Source of the DNA: FEN-1139 sp964396375
GTDB lineage: Bacteria; Myxococcota_A; Polyangia; Polyangiales; Polyangiaceae
Length of the DNA: 64,000 nucleotides
Reading direction: 5' to 3'
Assembly: GCA_964396375.1 (NCBI GenBank)
Contig: CAYNEY010000023.1
Location: forward strand, 20,953 to 84,952
The position numbers and the translations under genes are program-made. The notes under the pieces are model-generated. The model was not told where the DNA came from. It ran no database searches and was given only the letters and a program-made list of their open reading frames with translations. Each line of letters starts with the position of its first letter. Position 1 is the first letter of the stretch. Positions 42,010-50,712 of the stretch are shown here, one piece after another.

Positions 42010-44025
42010 TTGTCTAGGTTGAGGCAGCTAGACGGCATCTTGGCACCCTTTGGCCACCGTTTGTTGATCCCCCTCGGGATCATCGTAGGGCTCGTTGCCC
42101 TGGGACTCGGTGCGCCCGAAGCCCATGCCCAAATCCCTGACAAGACACCTTGGCCGACCACAGCCAGTGCCCCCGCCACGACGCCAGCACCACCGGCGTC
42201 GCCTGCGCCACAGCCGAGCGCCGCCGCACCTCCGGCACCCGAAGCGCCACCACCCACCGCGAGCTTCCCCCCACCAGCTTCCCCAAACGAAGCCGCATCT
42301 CCCGGTGAGAGCCCTGCTGCCGGAACGCCGTCAGCCACGGAAGCGCCCGCACCCGAACCAACCCTCGCCGAAGGCGATCATCTGCGTGCCCTCGGAGATC
42401 TGCGCGGAGCGCTCCGCATCTTCCGACGATTGTTGGCGCGCGCTCCGAGCGCACCACTCATCCTCCGCGTGGCGGAGACGGAGGACGCGCTGTTCCGTCA
42501 AGGGCCGGCTCATGATGCCTACACCGAACTCTTGCTGCGCCACACCACCGAGCTCGAGCCGACGGTTCGTGCCCGCGTCGAGCAGCGACTGGTCGAGCTG
42601 TCGCAGATCACCGGCCTCGTCAACCTGGTCGGCACGCCTCCCGGAACCGAGGTGCGGGTCGATGGAGAGATGGTGGGAACCACGCCGCTGCCACGGCCGC
42701 TCAGACTCACTCGAGGGGAACGGCGCCTCGATCTCTTCAAGCAAGATTTCGAGATCCGGTCCTTGACCGTGGTGGTCGGAGCAAACCCCGCAGAGGTGCC
42801 CGCAGAGCTCACACCAGTCACCACCACCGGCACTCTTTCCGTCCGCGGGACCACCAACGAAAAGGCCGACCTCTACGTCAACGAGCAGTTGGTGGGCCCG
42901 CTGCCGATCTCGCTCGAGCTGCAAGCGGGCACCCACCAGATCAAGGCCGTGGGCCCGACCGTGATGTCAAGCGTGCTCAAGGTGACCATCCGCCGCCGCG
43001 AGAGCACACCGGTAGCGCTCGATCTCTTCCCGAGGCCGGGTGAGGTCGACATCGACGCACTCATGACCGACTGCAGCATCCTGGTGGATGGGGTGGTGGT
43101 CGGCCAAGGACGCTACCGCGGCGCGCTGCCGGCCGGGCGCCATGAGATCGAACTCCGCCGCCCGGGCTTCGCGACCCAGCGTCAGATCGTCGTGCTCGAG
43201 CCTGGACGGCTCTCCACCCTGCGCGCGGGCCCCTTTCTCGCCCAAACCGGTGGTTCAAGCGGCGCGCCGAGCGCAGCCTTGGCACGCGACGCCGAGGGTC
43301 GCGAGGTTCCAGAAGCGGAACCCGACGATCCGTACAACGGGATCTACGGTCAGCTGTTCGTGCCGTTGATGCTGGGAGGGCCAGCCACCCATTCCTACAC
43401 CGACCAGTGTCCGGCCCAGGCGTACCACGGTGGTTGCACGGTGACGGCTCCGAAGGGCGGCGGACTTGCGCTGCGCCTTGGTTACAGCTTCCTCGACTGG
43501 ATCGGGATCGAGGCGTTGGCCGCCGGGGCGGTGGATGTGACCATTGCTCAGTTCGCGATCCCAGCGGAGGCGATCAGCGTCCCAGACTCGCCGATCACCC
43601 AAGATTTGATCGATCTGGCTGGCCGCAGCGCCTTCGTGCGGGCAGGTGGTATCTTTGGAGGTGGCCTCCGGATCAACACGCCCATGCAAGGGATCCGGTT
43701 CTCCCTCGGCGTCGACTACGTGTTCGTGTCCCGAAAGGTCTTCGCCATTCCAGACAGCTTCACCGGCGCGAACCTGTCGTACTCCGTACCGGGTTGGTTC
43801 ATCGACGGAGGAGTCCAGCTCGGCGGTACGCCCGGCGGGCGGCTCTACCTCGGCTTCTTCTATTTCACCGAGTCCCCCCATGATCTCCCACTCAACCGGG
43901 ATCTCAGCGCGCTCGGCTTGACCCCCGAACAGACGGCGGTGGCCGACGAACTGGTGGCGATGACCATCTATCGAGGCCGCCAGACCTTCTTCGGGCCGCT
44001 GCTCGGCATCGCCTTCGGACACTGA
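42010..44025 (+). CDS. PEGA-domain envelope protein
   Basis: A 671-residue exported protein. A hydrophobic signal ends at AEAHA-like APEAHA|Q, followed by a Pro/Ala-rich region to about residue 115. Next is a short TPR-like helical part (GDHLRALGDLRGALRIFRRL). Then come two or three PEGA-type beta modules (GTPPGTEVRVDGEMVGTTPL; TDCSILVDGVVVGQGRYRGA with LPAGRHEIELRRPGF). The C-terminal 250 residues look like outer-membrane beta strands (GGLALRLGYSFLDWIGIEAL, IRFSLGVDYVFVSRKVF, GRLYLGFFYF), ending in an aromatic-poor FGH. The first available start is TTG at 42010, with further TTGs at 42019 and 42040; no ATG precedes the signal peptide. Function is unknown. Confidence 0.7.
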   Translation: MSRLRQLDGILAPFGHRLLIPLGIIVGLVALGLGAPEAHAQIPDKTPWPTTASAPATTPAPPASPAPQPSAAAPPAPEAPPPTASFPPPASPNEAASPGESPAAGTPSATEAPAPEPTLAEGDHLRALGDLRGALRIFRRLLARAPSAPLILRVAETEDALFRQGPAHDAYTELLLRHTTELEPTVRARVEQRLVELSQITGLVNLVGTPPGTEVRVDGEMVGTTPLPRPLRLTRGERRLDLFKQDFEIRSLTVVVGANPAEVPAELTPVTTTGTLSVRGTTNEKADLYVNEQLVGPLPISLELQAGTHQIKAVGPTVMSSVLKVTIRRRESTPVALDLFPRPGEVDIDALMTDCSILVDGVVVGQGRYRGALPAGRHEIELRRPGFATQRQIVVLEPGRLSTLRAGPFLAQTGGSSGAPSAALARDAEGREVPEAEPDDPYNGIYGQLFVPLMLGGPATHSYTDQCPAQAYHGGCTVTAPKGGGLALRLGYSFLDWIGIEALAAGAVDVTIAQFAIPAEAISVPDSPITQDLIDLAGRSAFVRAGGIFGGGLRINTPMQGIRFSLGVDYVFVSRKVFAIPDSFTGANLSYSVPGWFIDGGVQLGGTPGGRLYLGFFYFTESPHDLPLNRDLSALGLTPEQTAVADELVAMTIYRGRQTFFGPLLGIAFGH

Positions 44026-44181
44026 GCGCACCCTCCGTAGCCTTGCATTTCTCGCATGGCCTCTCATTTCAGATTCGAGGGCATCGAACCACACCTCCTC
44101 ACTTCGCGCCGTTTTGTCTACAGAAACCCACCGAGTAGCACGTCCTCGCGCCGAACCAGCCCCCAGCGCTGCGGAAAGGAC

Positions 44182-44187
44182 TACAAT
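44182..44187 (+). promoter_or_regulatory. Candidate -10 of the large fibro-slime gene
   Basis: TACAAT lies 31 nt before the ATG at 44219, followed by the small hairpin GGGCC-CTT-GGCCC and a GGGAG ribosome site. No good -35 was found, so the assignment is tentative. Confidence 0.35.
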
Positions 44188-44218
44188 TTGCGGGCCCTTG
44201 GCCCTTAGGGAGAGCCCC

Positions 44219-47200
44219 ATGTCCACCACCAGAAACGTGCTCGCCGTGAGCCTGCTCACTTCCGCATTCGCCCTGTTGCTCGGTTGCTCCACAGGCAACA
44301 ACGCCGCCATCACTGGCGATGATGGTGAGACCGGAACGGCTGGCACAGACCATCCGGGGGAATCAGGTTCCTCAGGCGAGGGAACCAGTGAGGGAAGCAC
44401 CCCAGGCTCGGGCGGAACTACCGGGATCGATCTCAACGGCACCGGAGGAGAGAACCCCTGTCTCGGCGACAACCCCCCTGATACCTGTCAGCTCGTCGCC
44501 TCTGGTCCCGCCTGCGGTGATGGTGAGTTGACACCCGAGACCGGCGAAGAATGCGACGACGGCAACAGCAAGCCAGGGGATGGCTGCACGGGGATCTGCC
44601 GGGTCGAACCAAACTTCACCTGCCCCACACCCGGCGAGCCTTGTGTCTCTTCTTTCGCCTGCGGCAATGGAGTGATCGAGCCAGGCGAAGTCTGCGACGA
44701 CGGCAACACCACCGCGGGAGATGGCTGCTCCGCGGACTGCACGGAGCAGAGCGCCAGCTTCACCTGCCCCACGCCGGGCGAGCCCTGCGAGCGCACGGAG
44801 TTCTGTGGCAATGGTCGCGTGAAGGGTGAGGAGACCTGCGACGACGGCAACCTGACGAGCGGCGACGGCTGCTCCGCAGACTGCATCAAGGAGGACGGTT
44901 GGCTTTGCCTGGTTCCGGGAGATGCGTGCCAACCGGTCGATGTCTGCGGCGACGGAAAACAGAGCGCGAGCCTGGGGGAACAATGCGACGACGCCAACCT
45001 GACGAGCGGCGACGGCTGCTCAGCGGACTGCATGACCATCGAGTCTGGGTTCCAGTGCCCCACGCCCGGAGAGCCCTGCATCAACCTGACGGTATGCGGT
45101 GATGGCCGCGTCACGGGCACCGAAACCTGCGACGACGCAAACACCGATCCTGCCGACGGCTGCGATGCCTGCGCCATCCAACCTGGATACGACTGCCCGT
45201 TCCCCGGCGCCAAATGCCTGCCCCTGTGCGGCGATGGAGTCTTGCTCCTGAACGAGCGCTGCGACGACGGCAACCTCACCAACGGGGATGGTTGCTCCGA
45301 CCAGTGCGAGTGGGAAGATGGCTTCGCGTGCACGGGGGACCCCGGAAACTACACCTGTCATGCGACCATCTGCGGCGATGGGATCGTGGAAGGCACCGAG
45401 GCTTGCGACACACTCGACAACGACATGGGCGATGGCTGCACCCCACTGTGCGAGCTCGAGCCGGACTGCTCGGGGGCCACCTGCCTTTCGACCTGCGGCG
45501 ACGGCCTGGTGCTCTCGAGCGTGGGTGAGACCTGCGACGACGGCAACACCGTAGACGGCGACGGTTGCTCCTCGAGTTGCCAGATCGAGCCCGGATACCA
45601 GTGTGAACAGCCTCCGCTCGGGGACACCATGAAGGTTCCAGCGGTCTACCGGGATTTCGCAGCGGGAGGGGATTTCGAGCCGGCCAACGCCACGGGGCAG
45701 TACGTGGCAGTAACGGGCCTGGTCGACGGAACGCTGGATACCGAAGGTAAGCCGGTGTTCGTGGGCACGGCCGGGCAGGGCTACATCACCTCCGCCCAGA
45801 GCTTCTCCCAATGGTACCGCGACGTGAGCGGGCTGAACGCGACCTTCGCGACCGAGATGACCCTCTGGAACAACGGCTCGGGTGGATACGTGAACCGCTG
45901 GGGCGACAATGGAGAGCAGTGGGTCAACACCCGGGAGGCCTGGTGTGGCACGGTCGGAGACGAGATCGACGGCGAGCCCTGCACCTTCACCTTCGGAGAC
46001 ACGGACTGCCAGACCTACGCCGACCAACTCATCGACTGCGTGCAGAACGGCACCGACTGGACCGGGATCCTGCTCAACATCGCCTACGAGGGCGATCCGG
46101 TGTTCTTCCCGGTCGACAACGTGACACCGACGGTGACCAACACCGCCGAATACGCCGCGGCGCTGGTCCCCCCCGCGTTCGGTGGCAACTGGGGCGCCGA
46201 GCCCGGCGGGGCCTTGCACAATTTCCACTTCACGAGCGAGGTTCGCTACTGGTTCACTTACGTGGCCGGTGACGAGTTCATCCTCGATTTCACGGGTGAC
46301 GACGACGTCTGGGTGTTCATCAACAAGCGTTTGGCGGTCGATCTGGGAGGGATCCACACACCGGTCAACGGCAACATCGTGCTCAATGCGGACGGCACCG
46401 GGACCACGACGATCGTCCAGACCGAGCCCGCCGACGACATCCCGCCAGCGGTCGTGTCCACGGTGGATCTCGGGCTGGTGGATGGCCAGGTTTACGAGAT
46501 CGTCGTCTTCCAGGCGGAGCGCAAGAAGGAGGCCTCGACCTACAAGCTTACCCTGAGCGGCTTCAACGCCGCGCGGAGTGACTGCGGGCCGATCTGCGGA
46601 GATGGAGTGCTTTCACCGGGAGAGCAGTGCGACGACGGTGTCCTGGCTGGAGGCTACGGCGCCTGCCAGCCGGGCTGCATCCGCGGGGAATATTGCGGCG
46701 ACGGCGCGGTCAACGGGCCCGAGGCTTGTGACGACGGCGTGAACGTGAGTGCCTACGGCACCACCGGCTGCGCCCCGGGTTGCCTCCTTCCTCCAGGCTG
46801 CGGCGATGGCCTCGTGCAGTCGCTGTTTGGGGAGACCTGCGACGACGGGATCAACGATGATTCCTACGGCGGCTGCAGCGCCAACTGTCAGTTCGGACCG
46901 CGCTGCGGGGACGGCCAGGTGAACGACCCGAGCGAGCAGTGTGACGACGGCGCCAACGACGGCTCCTACGGCAACTGCGCCCCGGGCTGCCTGCTCGGTC
47001 CACGCTGCGGAGACGGCACCATCCAAGAGGGCTTCAGCGAGCTCTGTGACGACGGCAACAACGTCGGCGGTGACGGGTGCAGCCCCAACTGCAGGCTCGA
47101 GGGGGTCTGCGGTGATGCCATCGTGGACACCGCCACCGGCGAGCAGTGCGACGACGGCATCAACGACGGCGGTTACGGCGAGTGCGCCCCGGGGTGCACG

Positions 47201-47425
47201 CTCGGTCCGCGCTGCGGCGATGGAGTGACCCAACCCGAAGAACAGTGTGACGGTGGCGAGAACCCGACCGGAGGCTATGGTGAGTGCGCTCCGGGCTGCG
47301 TGCTCGGTCCCCACTGCGGAGACGGATTGGTTCAGGATGGCTACGAGGAATGTGATGACGGCAACAACGAGGACGGGGACCGCTGCTCGGCCGCCTGCAA
47401 GAACGAGATCATCCTGCCCCGCTGA
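44219..47425 (+). CDS. Large Cys-rich repeat / fibro-slime domain lipoprotein
   Basis: A 1068-residue surface lipoprotein (lipobox LLLGC; ATG preceded by GGGAG). After a Gly/Ser/Thr stalk come eight disulfide repeats of the CGDG..GE.CDDGN..DGCS..C kind. A central fibro-slime domain follows, from VPAVYRDFAAGGDFEP to FTGDDDVWVFINKRLAVDLG and VYEIVVFQAERKKE. Eight more repeats end the protein, many of a GYG.CAPGC variety. The symmetrical 8 + 8 layout differs from the 4 + 2 of its paralogue at 9224-11053. The repeats are near-identical at DNA level in places, so length variation by recombination is likely. Function is unknown; cell-surface or matrix contact is inferred. The gene after it starts 15 nt downstream. 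Confidence 0.87.
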   Translation: MSTTRNVLAVSLLTSAFALLLGCSTGNNAAITGDDGETGTAGTDHPGESGSSGEGTSEGSTPGSGGTTGIDLNGTGGENPCLGDNPPDTCQLVASGPACGDGELTPETGEECDDGNSKPGDGCTGICRVEPNFTCPTPGEPCVSSFACGNGVIEPGEVCDDGNTTAGDGCSADCTEQSASFTCPTPGEPCERTEFCGNGRVKGEETCDDGNLTSGDGCSADCIKEDGWLCLVPGDACQPVDVCGDGKQSASLGEQCDDANLTSGDGCSADCMTIESGFQCPTPGEPCINLTVCGDGRVTGTETCDDANTDPADGCDACAIQPGYDCPFPGAKCLPLCGDGVLLLNERCDDGNLTNGDGCSDQCEWEDGFACTGDPGNYTCHATICGDGIVEGTEACDTLDNDMGDGCTPLCELEPDCSGATCLSTCGDGLVLSSVGETCDDGNTVDGDGCSSSCQIEPGYQCEQPPLGDTMKVPAVYRDFAAGGDFEPANATGQYVAVTGLVDGTLDTEGKPVFVGTAGQGYITSAQSFSQWYRDVSGLNATFATEMTLWNNGSGGYVNRWGDNGEQWVNTREAWCGTVGDEIDGEPCTFTFGDTDCQTYADQLIDCVQNGTDWTGILLNIAYEGDPVFFPVDNVTPTVTNTAEYAAALVPPAFGGNWGAEPGGALHNFHFTSEVRYWFTYVAGDEFILDFTGDDDVWVFINKRLAVDLGGIHTPVNGNIVLNADGTGTTTIVQTEPADDIPPAVVSTVDLGLVDGQVYEIVVFQAERKKEASTYKLTLSGFNAARSDCGPICGDGVLSPGEQCDDGVLAGGYGACQPGCIRGEYCGDGAVNGPEACDDGVNVSAYGTTGCAPGCLLPPGCGDGLVQSLFGETCDDGINDDSYGGCSANCQFGPRCGDGQVNDPSEQCDDGANDGSYGNCAPGCLLGPRCGDGTIQEGFSELCDDGNNVGGDGCSPNCRLEGVCGDAIVDTATGEQCDDGINDGGYGECAPGCTLGPRCGDGVTQPEEQCDGGENPTGGYGECAPGCVLGPHCGDGLVQDGYEECDDGNNEDGDRCSAACKNEIILPR

Positions 47426-47440
47426 GCGAGGCGCTCCGTC

Positions 47441-48532
47441 ATGAGTCTGCGCTGGATCGCCGGCCTCGGTGTGGCGCTGCTGCCCGCGCCAGCGTGGCCG
47501 GTGCCCTTGGTCGGTGCGCCCCCCCAAGCCGAGACGCAGCCCAGGCAACGCACCGTGTTGGTGCTCAGATCCGCCCAGCCGCTGCCGTTCTCCGAAGCAG
47601 AGTTGCTCACCGCGCTCGGTGCGCAGCTCCGAGAACTCGAGGTCGAGGTCACCACCGAAGAGGGGTCGCCCAGCGACTCCGGTGAACGACACACCCTGGC
47701 GATGCTGTACATCGAGCTTTCGCAACAGAGCCTCGTGCTGCACCTCTTCCAGCCGGAGGGCACTCATCTGAGAGCACGGCAGATCCCTTTCGAGACCAGC
47801 AACGTGGCGCTGCTCGAACAGATCGCGAGCGTTGTCCGCTCGGCCATGAGCGCGCTACTCGAGGACAAGCAGGCAGCGCCAGCCCCAAAGCCACGGACCG
47901 CACCCTCGCCAGCAGCACCGCCCACCCTCGGAACAGCCGCCCCAGAACCCCCGCCGAAGCCAGCACTTACCGTGGAGCGGGACGTCTCTTCCAACCAGGC
48001 TACCCTGTCCCTGGGCGCGCTCGGGGTCGGAACCTACGTCTTCGAGAACCGTCCCTTCGAGTTTGGCCTCGGAATCGAGGCACGGGTCGCTTTCTTCCCC
48101 TCCTGCAGGTTTCTCTCGGCCACCCTGCACCTCTTGCCCAACACCGAGCGAGAGTTCGAGGAGCTTCGGCTCGAAGTCGCGCGCACTCCCCTCACCCTGG
48201 TGGTGGGTCAAGGACTCGCGACCGGTCCGGTGTCACTCGAGGTAGCGGTCGGTTTCTTGGCTGAGCGGCTCGAAAGACGCATTCAGGGTGAGAGCACCGA
48301 AACAGATTTGTCGGCCCCAGCTACCCACTACCACCTGGGACCAGTCGTCCGTACCGAGCTCGGCTGGGCCGCCTCTGATGCCCTCAGGTTCTTCGGCGGA
48401 GCGCAGGTGGACCTGCTCATGAATCCCGTTCAGTATGAAGTGGCCGGTCCAGGCCCTGCTCGGACCGTCGTTTCGCACGCCCTCCCTATCCGACCCAACG
48501 TCCTGGCCGGCCTTCGGCTGCGCTTGTTCTGA
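47441..48532 (+). CDS. Exported protein with probable outer-membrane beta domain
   Basis: A 363-residue protein with a signal peptide (WIAGLGVALLPAPAWPVP). A globular domain spans residues 35-145, followed by a Pro/Ala linker (about 150-180). The C-terminal 185 residues form alternating hydrophobic strands (ATLSLGALGVGTYVFENRP, FGLGIEARVAFFP, LEVAVGFLAERLERR) ending in LRLRLF; a terminal Phe is typical of outer-membrane barrels. No family is recognised. It begins 15 nt after the large fibro-slime gene and is followed within 3 nt by the ECF sigma gene, so all four genes to 50691 may form one operon. Confidence 0.65.
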   Translation: MSLRWIAGLGVALLPAPAWPVPLVGAPPQAETQPRQRTVLVLRSAQPLPFSEAELLTALGAQLRELEVEVTTEEGSPSDSGERHTLAMLYIELSQQSLVLHLFQPEGTHLRARQIPFETSNVALLEQIASVVRSAMSALLEDKQAAPAPKPRTAPSPAAPPTLGTAAPEPPPKPALTVERDVSSNQATLSLGALGVGTYVFENRPFEFGLGIEARVAFFPSCRFLSATLHLLPNTEREFEELRLEVARTPLTLVVGQGLATGPVSLEVAVGFLAERLERRIQGESTETDLSAPATHYHLGPVVRTELGWAASDALRFFGGAQVDLLMNPVQYEVAGPGPARTVVSHALPIRPNVLAGLRLRLF

Positions 48533-48535
48533 AGA

Positions 48536-49159
48536 TTGTCCACCCCGATCCCTCCCCCACCTCCACTAGCACCTCAAGTGACGGACTCCGGCCGACTCGA
48601 CCAGCTGAATCGCGTCTCCCAGGCTGCCGCAGGGGATCGCACGGCGCAGCTCTGGCTGGTTGAACACCTGCGCCCCCGCCTCCGGTCGCTGTGCCTCTCT
48701 CTGGTCGCGAACCGCGCTGATGCCGAAGATGCCCTCCAGGCCTCGCTGCTCGAGATCCTCGCTTCAACCGGATCATTCCGGGGGGACAACCTCAACGCCT
48801 GGGCGGATCGCATCACCATTCGCACCGCTATCCGGCTGGCTCGGCAGCACCGGGTGCGCGCCGCGCGCTTCGAGCTCGATCCCGATCTCGACGAGCGCCC
48901 GAGCCTTCCGCCTCCGTCTGGGCCTCGCGAAACCACCGCGCGACCCCTGGTCGACTATCTAGCGGAGCTCCCCGAGACCCGACGAACCGTGTTGGTCCTC
49001 CGCCATGTGCTGGAGTACTCGATCGCCGAGATAGCCGAGCTACTCGAGCTCTCACCGAATACCGTGAAGGATCGGCTGTTGATGGCTCGAGGCGAGCTCC
49101 GGCGGCGGATCCGCCGAGACTTGGCCTGGGTTGCCGTACCCCACCGGGAGGGCGCATGA
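48536..49159 (+). CDS. ECF-type RNA polymerase sigma factor
   Basis: A 207-residue sigma70-family ECF factor. Region 2 includes AQLWLVEHLRPRLRSLCLSL and NRADAEDALQASLLEILAST (the -10 recognition helix region). Region 4 is ELPETRRTVLVLRHVLEYSI with the helix-turn-helix AEIAELLELSPNTVKDRLLM. The apparent start is TTG at 48536, just 3 nt past the previous stop; a GTG at 48581 is a plausible alternative that drops a Pro-rich leader. Its stop overlaps the next gene by 4 nt (ATGA); that gene encodes a ZAS-type anti-sigma, the classic regulatory pair. Confidence 0.9.
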   Translation: MSTPIPPPPPLAPQVTDSGRLDQLNRVSQAAAGDRTAQLWLVEHLRPRLRSLCLSLVANRADAEDALQASLLEILASTGSFRGDNLNAWADRITIRTAIRLARQHRVRAARFELDPDLDERPSLPPPSGPRETTARPLVDYLAELPETRRTVLVLRHVLEYSIAEIAELLELSPNTVKDRLLMARGELRRRIRRDLAWVAVPHREGA

Positions 49160-50691
49160 CCACCTCTCTCTGTGAACGCTGGACCCACCTGAGCGAGAGG
49201 CACGCCCTAGGTGAGTTCCTGGGCCCCGAAGAACAGCAGTTCTTGCGCGAGCACCCCGAGCACTGTGAGCTCTGTGACGTCGAAAGTCAGGTGCTCGGAG
49301 GACTAGCGGCCGTACTCCATGAGCCCTCTCGCCTCGAGGCACCCGCCTACGAGCGATCGGCAGCCTCAACCCGACACACCGCTGCGCGACGCTGGTTCAT
49401 GGGGCACACCGCGCGGCGCTGGTCGATCGGTGCGCTTTCCGTCGCGGCATCGGTCAGCCTCTTGTTGCTCGGTGCAGGGTGGCGCCAGCGCTCCTCGCCC
49501 GCCTCTTTGCCCCCACCGCTGGTAGCCCGGCTCGCCTACAGCGCCGGAAAGGTCGAGGTGCGGGGACTGAGTGGACGCGCTGGCGCAGAATTGAAGAAGA
49601 GCGATGTGCTCGAAGTGGCTTCGGGAAACGCTTGCTTCTCGATCTCGAACACGATCTCGAGCTGCCTCGGCACGGAGACGGAGCTTGAATTGCGTGAGTT
49701 GTCGCGGGAACGCTCGGTTGTGGCCTTGCACCGTGGGCAGGTCACCCATCAGCTGCTTCCCCAAGAGGCAGGCCGCCGCTTCGTGGTCGAGACGCCCGCC
49801 GGAAGCATCACTGCCCTCGGAACCACCTTCGCGGTCGAGATGCTCCGTGATGGCCAGGTGGAGATCCGGCTCTACGAGGGCCGTCTCCAGATCCAACCGC
49901 GCCACGGCTGGGCCCAAGTACTCGAGGCACCAGGTGCGCTCCGCTTGGGGCCCGAGGTGACGAAAGCAGAGCTCGAGCCCTCGCGGCGCGAAGCCGATCT
50001 CCACCTGCTCGCCCTGGTTCCACCGGGTTCACCCGCCGATGCGACACAGCTCATCATCACCACCATCCCCGCCCAGGCCGAGCTCGATCTGGATGGAAAG
50101 CGTCTCGGCCCCACGCCGGTGTCTTGGTTGAGCCAGCCTGGGTCCCACCAGTTGCGCGTCACCGCGCCCGGCTTCGTCGAGCACCGAGAGGAGCTTCGGC
50201 TCGTGGCTGGGCAGCGTCTCGAGCGGCAGCTCGCGCTCGCTCCGAGCGACACTGAACCCCCAGGGGAAGCACCTCGCGCTCAGGAAGCAAGCGTGGAGAC
50301 CAAGGCCTCGGAGACCAGCGAAAGCCCGTCGCTTTTGCTCACTCGAGCCCAGAGCCTGCGCGCCAGCGGCGCCTACGCCAAATCAGCCCAACTCTACCAG
50401 AGGCTGATCCGACGCCATCCTACCAGCGCCGAAGGCACGGCAGCGCTGCTCTCCCTCGGCGAGTTGGAGCTCTCGGTGCTCGGCGCTCCCGATGCTGCTC
50501 GAGCCCATTTCGACGCGTACCTGGCGCGGGGTGGGCGCTTGGTCCAGGAAGCTCGCTACGGCAGGATCCGCGCGCTCGGGCGGCTGGGCCAGACCGCCGA
50601 GGAGCAGGCGGCGATCCGCGATTTCGTCCGCGACTACCCGAAGAGCATCCAATCCCAGCGCCTCCGCGACCGTCTCGGCGCGCAGCCCTAA
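49156..50691 (+). CDS. Anti-sigma factor with ZAS motif, FecR, PEGA and TPR domains
   Basis: A 511-residue inner-membrane protein. The cytoplasmic N-terminus has the anti-sigma zinc motif H-x3-C-x2-C (H33, C37, C40 in HPEHCELC). A single membrane helix lies near 92-108. The periplasmic part starts with a FecR-like beta region (LSGRAGAELKKSDVL, RRFVVETPAGSITALGTTFAVE). A PEGA module follows (IPAQAELDLDGKRLGPTPVSW). After an Ala/Glu linker, tetratricopeptide repeats finish the protein (SGAYAKSAQLYQRLIRRHPTS). It would hold the upstream sigma factor at the membrane until the periplasmic domains sense a signal. Tight ATGA coupling supports the pairing. Confidence 0.85.
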   Translation: MTTSLCERWTHLSERHALGEFLGPEEQQFLREHPEHCELCDVESQVLGGLAAVLHEPSRLEAPAYERSAASTRHTAARRWFMGHTARRWSIGALSVAASVSLLLLGAGWRQRSSPASLPPPLVARLAYSAGKVEVRGLSGRAGAELKKSDVLEVASGNACFSISNTISSCLGTETELELRELSRERSVVALHRGQVTHQLLPQEAGRRFVVETPAGSITALGTTFAVEMLRDGQVEIRLYEGRLQIQPRHGWAQVLEAPGALRLGPEVTKAELEPSRREADLHLLALVPPGSPADATQLIITTIPAQAELDLDGKRLGPTPVSWLSQPGSHQLRVTAPGFVEHREELRLVAGQRLERQLALAPSDTEPPGEAPRAQEASVETKASETSESPSLLLTRAQSLRASGAYAKSAQLYQRLIRRHPTSAEGTAALLSLGELELSVLGAPDAARAHFDAYLARGGRLVQEARYGRIRALGRLGQTAEEQAAIRDFVRDYPKSIQSQRLRDRLGAQP

Positions 50692-50706
50692 CGGCTCTGC
50701 TATGCT
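50692..50706 (+). promoter_or_regulatory. Start-proximal promoter element of the GH43-like gene
   Basis: CGGCTCTGCTATGC (50692-50705) is identical to 14740-14753 ahead of the GH130 gene. The -10-like TATGCT (50701-50706) ends 6 nt before the GTG at 50713, again predicting a leaderless mRNA. No -35 consensus is seen 17 nt upstream. The block starts directly after the stop codon of the anti-sigma gene. Confidence 0.5.
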
Positions 50707-50712
50707 GACGCC

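Noticed and set aside
44219..47425. Direct repeats that could suggest a CRISPR array or tandem DNA repeat element
   Set aside because: The repeats are in-frame Cys-rich protein modules with variable linkers, not constant repeats with unique spacers.
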